From CAYSIX01 sp964431205 (GTDB lineage: Bacteria; Planctomycetota; Phycisphaerae; Phycisphaerales; Phycisphaeraceae), in contig CAYSIX010000224.1 in the NCBI GenBank assembly GCA_964431205.1, positions 1 to 6,514 of the forward strand: a stretch of 6,514 bases of DNA, written 5' to 3'. Under the pieces are notes generated by a model. It did no database searches. It saw only the letters and a program-made list of their open reading frames with translations, and had not been told where the DNA came from. The translations under genes and the position numbers were made by a program. This document shows positions 1 through 5,171 of the stretch, one piece after another. Every line of letters begins with the position of its first letter. Within the stretch, counting starts at the first letter, position 1.

Positions 1-566
1 AGAACCCGATCGAGCAGGAGGGCACGTACCCGCTGCCCGAGGCGCAGCTCGACCGGTTCATGTTCATGATCCGCGTGGGCTACCCGAGCGAGTCGGAGGA
101 GCTGGAGATCGTGCGGCGGACGACCTCGCGGATGCGCGTGGACCTGCACCCGGTGCTGGACGCGCACCGGGTACAGCAGGTGCAGGCGCTGGTGCGGGAG
201 GTGCCGGTGGCCGACCACGTGATCCGTTACGCGTTGCGGCTGGTGCGGGCGACGCGGATGCCGCGTCGGGGCGGGGTGGATCAGCGTCCGCCGTTCATCC
301 AGCAGTACGTCAACTGGGGCGCCGGGCCGCGGGCGAGTCAGAACCTGATCCTCGCCGGCAAGGCCCGCGCGATCATGCAGGGCCGCACCCACGTCGAGCC
401 GGACGACATCCGCGCCGTGGCGCACCCGTGCCTGAGGCACCGGCTGATCGCCAACTTCCACGCCGAGGCCGACGGCGTGAGCACCGACGACCTGATCGAT
501 CGGCTGCTCGAGCACGTGAGCGTGGAGGGCGAGGCGGACCCGCAGATGGCGTCCGTCGTGCGGTGA
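1..566 (+). CDS. MoxR-family AAA+ ATPase, C-terminal part (5' end outside window)
   Basis: The reading frame is open from the left edge (first full codon at 3) to TGA at 564-566, giving the last 187 residues. It begins with NPIEQEGTYPLPEAQLDRF, the MoxR signature after Walker B: sensor-1 asparagine (residue 1 here) and the LDRF segment with the arginine-finger region (about residues 17-20). The rest is the helical AAA lid, with GAGPRASQNL (about 109-118), GRTHVEPDDIRAVAHP and a LRHRL segment near the end. Walker A and B lie outside the window; MoxR proteins are usually about 320-350 residues, so roughly 140-150 are missing. MoxR ATPases are cytoplasmic ATP-driven chaperone-like remodellers that work with VWA-domain partners, and the DUF58 and VWA genes downstream fit this. 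The stop is 9 bases before the first small gene, suggesting co-transcription. Family assignment is firm; the substrate is unknown. Confidence 0.95.
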   Translation, partial: NPIEQEGTYPLPEAQLDRFMFMIRVGYPSESEELEIVRRTTSRMRVDLHPVLDAHRVQQVQALVREVPVADHVIRYALRLVRATRMPRRGGVDQRPPFIQQYVNWGAGPRASQNLILAGKARAIMQGRTHVEPDDIRAVAHPCLRHRLIANFHAEADGVSTDDLIDRLLEHVSVEGEADPQMASVVR

Positions 567-575
567 TGGGCGCCG

Positions 576-803
576 ATGGACATCGAGGTCCTTGAGATCC
601 TGGAGGTGCTCGAGACGATCGCTGTCGGATCACGGATCCGTGAGCATCGCCGCCTCGTGAAGTGCTACGGATCGGGGCGATGGCGTAAGATGAAAGGTCG
701 AGCCCGCGTGCGCCTTCTGGATGGGTCGATCTCAGTGATGGAGATACACTGGTATGAGGCTCACGGCGTGGGACGCTTTGAGTTCAAGCCCAAGTTCAGA
801 TGA
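576..803 (+). CDS. Small basic protein A1, uncharacterised (RWRKMKG / EIHWYE motifs)
   Basis: This 75-residue protein has no function I can assign. The N-terminal third is a likely amphipathic helix (about residues 2-30); the centre carries RWRKMKG (about 35-41) and the C-terminal half carries EIHWYEAHGVG followed by a basic FKPKFR tail. By count it has 16 Lys/Arg against 10 Asp/Glu, so it is net basic. No signal peptide or membrane segment is visible. It aligns without gaps to A2 (1155-1400) at about 31 of 67 positions, with the same motifs in the same order, which is strong evidence that it is a real gene. Its ATG lies 9 bases after the MoxR stop in the same frame, with no clear Shine-Dalgarno sequence. 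Its stop overlaps the start of B1 by 4 bases (ATGA), so the two are probably translationally coupled. I recall the HWYE.HG signature as recurring in small bacterial hypothetical proteins but cannot name a family with certainty. Confidence 0.85.
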   Translation: MDIEVLEILEVLETIAVGSRIREHRRLVKCYGSGRWRKMKGRARVRLLDGSISVMEIHWYEAHGVGRFEFKPKFR

Positions 804-1036
804 ACGACTCCGAGTACAGACAGTACGCCATCTGCCTCAGCAACGAGGGCTACCCGGCCTCGCTTGAAAAGGGTAAGGTGTACCCCGTGCTCGATCCCTT
901 GGCTGACGATCCGCCGGACTACCTTCGCGTAGTGGACGAGAGTGGAGAGGACTACCTGTTCGCGTCCGATCGGTTCCACGTCATCACGTTGCCGGGATCG
1001 GTGGACGCGGCTCTCCGGGAAACCGAAGCCGCTTAG
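800..1036 (+). CDS. Small acidic protein B1, uncharacterised (GKVY / DESGEDYL motifs)
   Basis: This 78-residue protein of unknown function is strongly acidic (about 16 Asp/Glu against 6 Lys/Arg). Visible conserved blocks are NEGYPASLEKGKVYPVL (about 15-31), LRVVDESGEDYLF (about 42-54), then a Phe and an I-x-LP near the C-terminus. The alternating short beta-like segments (GKVYxVL, LRVVDESGEDYLF) suggest a small beta-barrel, perhaps SH3-like; this fold is inference. It aligns without gaps to B2 (1409-1633) at about 27 of 66 positions, with DESGEDYL identical. The ATG overlaps the stop of A1 by 4 bases and has no Shine-Dalgarno, which is typical of translational coupling. Both B proteins end Glu-Ala-Ala. 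No signal peptide or membrane segment is visible, so it is probably cytoplasmic. The fixed A-then-B order in both copies suggests the products work together, possibly as a complex. Confidence 0.85.
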   Translation: MNDSEYRQYAICLSNEGYPASLEKGKVYPVLDPLADDPPDYLRVVDESGEDYLFASDRFHVITLPGSVDAALRETEAA

Positions 1037-1121
1037 CGGCATGAACGAAGGACATCGGCGTGGTACGACCGGCGCCCCTCGGGCCTGCTCGCGCGAGAGT
1101 GGAACCTGCATGAGCGCCGAA

Positions 1122-1137
1122 CAAGGTAGCTACCTTG
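1122..1137. promoter_or_regulatory. Perfect 16-bp palindrome upstream of A2, possible operator
   Basis: CAAGGTAGCTACCTTG reads identically on both strands. It sits in the 118-base spacer between B1 and A2, ending 17 bases before the A2 ATG. The uninterrupted symmetry with no loop fits a binding site for a dimeric regulator better than an RNA hairpin, and there is no T-tract after it as a terminator would have. That it is an operator is inference; no regulator is encoded in the window unless A or B itself binds here. Confidence 0.4.
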
Positions 1138-1154
1138 ACTCGCGACGGTGATGG

Positions 1155-1400
1155 ATGAGTGAGTCGGTGGCGCGCATTCTGAGCGGCATCGAACACGTTC
1201 AAACGATCGCCTCCGGGTCGGGTGTCGATCATCTTTCAAGGATGAAAGCCTTGTATGGCGGGCAGCGCTGGCGGAAAATGAAGGGACAGGCCCGCGTCGA
1301 GAGCGCCAGTGGTCGCGTGGGGTGGGCTGAGATTCACTGGTACGAGTGTCACGGCGCGGGCAAGCGCCGTATCAAGGTCAAACGCTGGCTCGAGCGCTGA
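1155..1400 (+). CDS. Small basic protein A2, uncharacterised paralogue of A1
   Basis: This 81-residue homologue of A1 has RWRKMKG (about residues 38-44), EIHWYECHGAG, and a very basic KRRIKVKRWLER tail. By count it has 16 Lys/Arg against 7 Asp/Glu, so it is more basic than A1. The Cys replacing Ala after HWYE is a visible difference from A1. The N-terminal helix-like stretch (GIEHVQTIASGSGVDHLSRM) matches A1 over TIA-x-GS. The ATG at 1155 is chosen because homology to A1 begins soon after it, and an in-frame stop (1149-1151) lies just upstream; the nearby ATG at 1151 is in another frame and stops at once. No Shine-Dalgarno is evident. A 16-bp palindrome lies shortly upstream, so this copy may have its own regulation. 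B2 follows after 8 bases. Local G+C is only about 53% in one 60-base sample. Function is unknown. Confidence 0.85.
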   Translation: MSESVARILSGIEHVQTIASGSGVDHLSRMKALYGGQRWRKMKGQARVESASGRVGWAEIHWYECHGAGKRRIKVKRWLER

Positions 1401-1408
1401 CAACCACC

Positions 1409-1633
1409 ATGGATGCGAAACACCACCGATACGTGCTGTGCACGAAAAACAGCGGCAACGACATCGATCTGATCGTCGGGAAGGTGTATCGGCTCGTGGA
1501 GCCGGAACCCAACGACAGCTCACAGGAGATCCGCGTGATTGACGAGTCCGGCGAGGATTACCTTTATCCCAAGCAATGGTTCGTCGCCATTGAGCTGCCC
1601 AGAGCCGCGATCGATGCGCTGGAGGCGGCATGA
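1409..1633 (+). CDS. Small acidic protein B2, uncharacterised paralogue of B1
   Basis: This 74-residue homologue of B1 contains GKVYRLVEPE (about residues 21-30), IRVIDESGEDYLYP and FVAIELP, and ends Glu-Ala-Ala like B1. It is acidic, with about 14 Asp/Glu against 8 Lys/Arg. The frame stays open further upstream to an ATG at 1346, but that would overlap A2 by 55 bases and add residues with no match in B1. The ATG at 1409, 8 bases after the A2 stop, restores a length and N-terminus like B1, so it is preferred. The B1 stretch NEGYPASLE is replaced by NSGNDIDLI, so this copy has drifted in the N-terminal block while DESGEDYL is unchanged, pointing to the latter as the functional core. The next gene starts 76 bases downstream, and that spacer holds no gene or terminator I can support. 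Function is unknown. Confidence 0.85.
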   Translation: MDAKHHRYVLCTKNSGNDIDLIVGKVYRLVEPEPNDSSQEIRVIDESGEDYLYPKQWFVAIELPRAAIDALEAA

Positions 1634-1709
1634 CGACCTCTTTCACACCCGCAACCTTAAGGCGCGCCCCGCTCGCCCTGACGTGCTTTCCGGTTGAGTT
1701 GTGGCGGTC

Positions 1710-2726
1710 ATGAGCACCGAATCCGGCCGTTATCTCGATCCGCACACGCTGGCGTCCGTCGGCGCGATCGACCTGCGCGCCCGCATGATCGTCGAGGGGC
1801 TGATGACCGGCATGCACCGCTCGCCGATGCAGGGCTTCAGCGTCGAGTTCGCCCAGCACCGCCAGTACGCGCCCGGCGACGACACCCGCTTCCTCGACTG
1901 GAAGGTGTACGGCAAGACCGACAAGCTCTACCTCAAGCAGTTCCACCAGGAGACGAACCTGGACCTGCTGCTGCTGGTGGACGTCTCGGGGTCGATGGCG
2001 TACGGGTCGGTGCGGTCGAAGGACGAGCCACGCCGCCTGTGGCGGAAGTTCGACCACGCCGCCAGCCTCGCCGCCGCCATGGCGTACCTGGCGCTGAAGC
2101 AGCAGGACCGCGTGGGGCTGATCCTGTTCGCGGATGAGCTGCGGCTGGCCACGCGGCTGTCCAACGCGTCGGACCACTGGCGGACGATCGTCGAGGCGCT
2201 GGCTGGGGCGTCGCCCGAGTCGGCGGAGGCGTTGGCCGAGGCGGCCAACCCGCGCCGCGCCCGCCACGAGCCACCGACGCCGCGGCGGGACCTGGCCGCC
2301 CTGTTCGACCGCGTCGTCGCACGGCTGACCCAACGCTCGCTGCTCGTGCTGATCAGCGACCTGTTCGAGGAGCCGGCGGCGATCGAGCGCGGGCTGGCAC
2401 GCCTGCGCCACGGTCGCCACGACCTGATCATCCTGCAGACGATCGACCCGGCGGAGCTGGAGTTTCCGTTCCGAAGCGGCTCGGAGTTCGTCGGGCTCGA
2501 GGGCGAGGGCCGGCTCCCGGCGGACCCGGCGGCGCTGCGGCGGATGTACCTCGACGCCCTGCGCGAGCACCTGACCGCGGTCGAGCAGTTGGCCCGTCGG
2601 TTCCACTTCGACCACCTGCTGCTGGACAGCTCGGCGTCGCTGGGCCCGCCGCTGAGCCAGTTCCTGGCGCGGCGTGCCGCGGGCATCACGCGCGGCCGCG
2701 CGGTGTCGGTGGCCCGAGGGTCCTGA
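1710..2726 (+). CDS. DUF58-family VWA-like protein, MoxR partner
   Basis: This 338-residue protein has the DUF58 hallmark near the N-terminus, EFAQHRQYAPGDDTRFLDWKVYG, then KLYLKQFHQE, leading directly into a VWA-type strand and MIDAS motif DVSGSM (about residues 91-96), with Asp-x-Ser-x-Ser intact. A second acidic strand end, LISDLFEEP, fits the later MIDAS position. No signal peptide or transmembrane segment is visible, so it should be cytoplasmic, where it can meet the MoxR ATPase. DUF58 proteins are regularly encoded beside moxR and are thought to act as metal-binding adaptors or substrates. The ATG at 1710 puts the YLDP segment about eight residues from the start; an in-frame GTG at 1701 would add three residues and cannot be excluded. 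The ribosome-binding signal is weak. The BatA-like gene follows after 66 bases. Confidence 0.93.
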   Translation: MSTESGRYLDPHTLASVGAIDLRARMIVEGLMTGMHRSPMQGFSVEFAQHRQYAPGDDTRFLDWKVYGKTDKLYLKQFHQETNLDLLLLVDVSGSMAYGSVRSKDEPRRLWRKFDHAASLAAAMAYLALKQQDRVGLILFADELRLATRLSNASDHWRTIVEALAGASPESAEALAEAANPRRARHEPPTPRRDLAALFDRVVARLTQRSLLVLISDLFEEPAAIERGLARLRHGRHDLIILQTIDPAELEFPFRSGSEFVGLEGEGRLPADPAALRRMYLDALREHLTAVEQLARRFHFDHLLLDSSASLGPPLSQFLARRAAGITRGRAVSVARGS

Positions 2727-2792
2727 CCGGGCGGCGGTGTCGGCGGCCGGGTCCCGCGCCCCGCCGTACGATGCGGCCAGCGAGACCAGACC

Positions 2793-5171
2793 ATGGGCGT
2801 GCACACCGTCGGCCAGATCGCCACCACGTTCACGACGCCGGCGCTGGCCGCCGGCGCCGCGGCGGCGGTCGCGATCCCCATCGCCATCCACCTGCTCAGC
2901 CGCCTGCGCCGACGCCGCGAGCCGTGGGGCGCGATGCAGTTCCTGCTCGCCGCCTATCGCAAGCACCGCCGGCGGCTGCGGCTGGAGCAGATGCTGCTGC
3001 TGGCGGTGCGGTGCCTGGCGGTGCTGCTGCTGGGCCTGGCGCTGAGCGGACCGATCGTCAGCGGGCTCTCGACGGCGCTGGGCGCGTTCGACAGCGGGGG
3101 GCGGACCGTGCACGTGGTGATCGACGACGGGCTGACGAGCCTGGCCACGGGCCTGGAGGCGGACACGCGGTTCGAGCGGCTGCGATCGACGGCGTTGGGT
3201 CTGCTCGAAGCCGTCGGGCCGACCGACCGCGTGTCGGTCTGGCGAGGCTCGCGTCCGGCGGAACCGGTCGGCGGTGAGGCCGGCCGCGACCGCGACGCCG
3301 CCCGCCGCGCGATCGAGCAACTCTCGCCCCGGCCGACGCGCTCGCGCTGGCCCGACGCCCTGTCGGAGGTGGCGCGGTCGGTCGAGCGGTCGCCTTCGGA
3401 TCGGCACACGGTCGTGCTGCTGAGCGACCTGGCGCGCGGCGGACAGGTGAGCGAGCCGTCGGGCGCGCCGGCGGCGGACCTCTCGCCCCTGGCCGAGGGC
3501 GCCGAGCTGTGGCTGACCCGGCCGGCCGACCCCGCGGACAACGTGCAGGTCGCCGAGCTGACCCCGCGCCGCCGCGTCACCGTGCGCCCCCGCGGCCAGT
3601 CCGCCGTCCTCTCCACCGACGTGCGCGTGCGCCGGTTCGAGGCCTCGCCATCCCCGGTTTCCGCCGTGATCGAGCTGGCCCTGCTCGATCGCGACGGGCG
3701 CGTCATCGCCTCGCGGACGCAGCCGTTCGAGTTCCCCGCCGGTCAGGACGCCCTGGCGGTCTCGATGGACCTGCCCGTGCCCCCGGCGGGCGAGGCCCCG
3801 GACACCGCGGATCGCGACCTGATCGTCCGCGCGCGGCTGGTGGATCGCGCCGCGTCGGACGCGCTGGCGGTGGACGACGCGCGCTACACGATCGTGCGGA
3901 TACGCGATCGGCTGCGGGTGGTGCTGATCGACGACGGTCGCGCGGAGGCGTCGGGGGACGGCGGGTGGTCGGCGGGGCGGTGGGTGACGTTCGCGCTCAG
4001 CCCGTGGGACGACGGGTCGATCGAGGTGCGGACGCGGGCGCCGTCGGAGCTGAGCAGCGCGGCGGTGGAGGACGCGGACGCGGTGTTCGTGCTGGCGCCG
4101 CAGGCCGTCGGCGAGCGGGGCTGGTCGGACCTGGCCGAGGCGGTGAGCGAGCGTGGTCTGATCGCGTGGGTGGTGGCGCCGCCGCTGGCGTCGGCGGCGT
4201 GGCTGGAGACGATGAGCCGGCATCTGCCGGTCGGTGCGCGGGCGGCGATGGAGCCGATCACGGTCGCGGCGTCGGACGGCGAGGCGGGGCGGGAGCTGGA
4301 GGCGACGGCCCGTCCGCCGGCGGCACTGGGGCTGCTGGGCGCCGACTGGGAGTCGCTGCTGCGGCCGATCCGCGTGCGTCGGTATCTGCCGTTGGAGGCG
4401 CCGGCGGAGCAGTTGTGGTTGCGGCTGGCGTCGGCGGAGGGCGTGGGCGACGGGGCCGACCCCGGTGTTGGCCGTGGCGTGCTGGTGGCCGAGCGTCAGG
4501 GGCGCGGGACGGTGCTGCTGCTGGGGGTGGCGATCGACCCGTCGTGGACGAACCTGGCGACCAAGCCCCTGTTTGTGCCGTTGCTTCACGAGACGCTGCG
4601 AGCGTTGATCGGCGGGGGCGACAGCGATCAGGAGACGGTCGCGGGGGATCGACCGATGCTGGGGATGGCGTGGCGTGACGCCGAGGCGCTGCGGCCGGTG
4701 GTGTGGAGCGAGGGGGACGCGGCGAGGGAGCGCGAGCGTGAGCCGATCGCGTTGCGGCGAGTGGAGGGGGGCGTCGAGGCGGCGCGAGCGTTGGAGCGGG
4801 TGGGGGTGTACACGGGGACGGCCGGGCCGGGGCGGCTGCTGGCGGTCAACGTCGAGCCGGACGGCGCGGACACGCGGGCCCTGGACGAGGCGGAGGTCGC
4901 GCGCTGGTTCGATGCGCTGGGGACGTGGAGCTATTTGGACGAGCGCGATCCCGGCGCGGCGTTGCGGGTCGAGCCGAAGCGGCTGGCGATCGGCTGGCCG
5001 CTGCTGTGGGTGGCGCTGGGGCTGCTGGTGATCGAGACGGTGCTGGCGCGGGTGCTCAGCCACGCGTACGCCACGGGTTCGCCCGGGCTGTCGGGGCTGG
5101 TGCTGCGGCGGCTGTCGCGGGTCCGCCCCGGCGCGGCGCCGCGAACCGAGACGAGCGGGAGGGCGGCGTGA
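2793..5171 (+). CDS. BatA-like membrane protein with degenerate VWA domain
   Basis: This 792-residue protein begins with the BatA (aerotolerance regulator N-terminal) module. It has a hydrophobic segment (about 16-36) ending IHLLSRLRRRR, a WGAMQFL stretch, the basic KHRRRLRLEQ, and a second membrane segment (about 66-89). A VWA-like strand follows, VVIDDGLTSL (about 109-117), where the canonical Asp-x-Ser-x-Ser reads Asp-Asp-Gly-Leu-Thr, so metal binding may be lost or altered. HTVVLLSDLARGG resembles the later VWA strand. From about residue 372 (LRVVLIDDG) a second alpha/beta domain resembles the glutaminase-like fold of related proteins, ending near GRGTVLLLGVAIDPSWTNL. A third membrane segment lies at about 734-750. 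Between the membrane anchors it is probably extracytoplasmic. The stop overlaps the next start by 4 bases. Third-position bias changes from C-rich to G-rich at about 3850. Family assignment is good; function in the complex is inferred. Confidence 0.9.
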   Translation: MGVHTVGQIATTFTTPALAAGAAAAVAIPIAIHLLSRLRRRREPWGAMQFLLAAYRKHRRRLRLEQMLLLAVRCLAVLLLGLALSGPIVSGLSTALGAFDSGGRTVHVVIDDGLTSLATGLEADTRFERLRSTALGLLEAVGPTDRVSVWRGSRPAEPVGGEAGRDRDAARRAIEQLSPRPTRSRWPDALSEVARSVERSPSDRHTVVLLSDLARGGQVSEPSGAPAADLSPLAEGAELWLTRPADPADNVQVAELTPRRRVTVRPRGQSAVLSTDVRVRRFEASPSPVSAVIELALLDRDGRVIASRTQPFEFPAGQDALAVSMDLPVPPAGEAPDTADRDLIVRARLVDRAASDALAVDDARYTIVRIRDRLRVVLIDDGRAEASGDGGWSAGRWVTFALSPWDDGSIEVRTRAPSELSSAAVEDADAVFVLAPQAVGERGWSDLAEAVSERGLIAWVVAPPLASAAWLETMSRHLPVGARAAMEPITVAASDGEAGRELEATARPPAALGLLGADWESLLRPIRVRRYLPLEAPAEQLWLRLASAEGVGDGADPGVGRGVLVAERQGRGTVLLLGVAIDPSWTNLATKPLFVPLLHETLRALIGGGDSDQETVAGDRPMLGMAWRDAEALRPVVWSEGDAAREREREPIALRRVEGGVEAARALERVGVYTGTAGPGRLLAVNVEPDGADTRALDEAEVARWFDALGTWSYLDERDPGAALRVEPKRLAIGWPLLWVALGLLVIETVLARVLSHAYATGSPGLSGLVLRRLSRVRPGAAPRTETSGRAA
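5157..5163 (+). promoter_or_regulatory. Shine-Dalgarno-like site for the GTG start at 5168
   Basis: GGGAGGG lies 4 bases before the GTG at 5168, inside the last codons of the BatA-like gene. It is the clearest ribosome-binding signal in the window and supports GTG 5168 as the start, together with the 4-base GTGA overlap with the preceding stop. Confidence 0.5.

Larger units (their letters stand above)
561..1633 (+). repeat. Diverged tandem duplication of a two-gene A/B module
   Basis: Two copies of the same gene pair lie head to tail: A1-B1 (576-1036) and A2-B2 (1155-1633). Protein identity between copies is about 46% for A and 41% for B by hand alignment, with no internal gaps in the aligned cores. 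Short identical 9-mers bracket both copies. CGGTGATGG occurs at 561-569 and 1146-1154, just before each A gene and in the same frame (Arg codon, stop, Trp codon). GCGGCATGA occurs at 1036-1044 and 1625-1633, at the end of each B gene. The resulting units are 484 and 488 bases long. Low identity outside the conserved motifs means the duplication is old, or the second pair was acquired separately. Confidence 0.7.

Noticed and set aside
1028..1040. Small inverted repeat GCCGC-TTA-GCGGC at the end of B1 as a terminator
   Set aside because: The stem is only 5 bp, overlaps the B1 stop codon, and no T-tract follows, so it does not qualify as an intrinsic terminator.
1041..1151. Short 36-codon frame starting MNEGHRRGT in the spacer between B1 and A2
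   Set aside because: It has no homology to A or B, no ribosome-binding signal, and contains the palindrome. It is better read as non-coding spacer.
1346..1408. Upstream start for B2 at ATG 1346
   Set aside because: It would overlap A2 by 55 bases and add 21 residues without a match in B1; the ATG at 1409 gives a length and N-terminus consistent with the paralogue.
2771..3277. 168-codon + strand frame overlapping the start of the BatA-like gene
   Set aside because: It lies in another frame of a gene with clear BatA homology, and its Arg/Ala/Gly-rich product has no domain.
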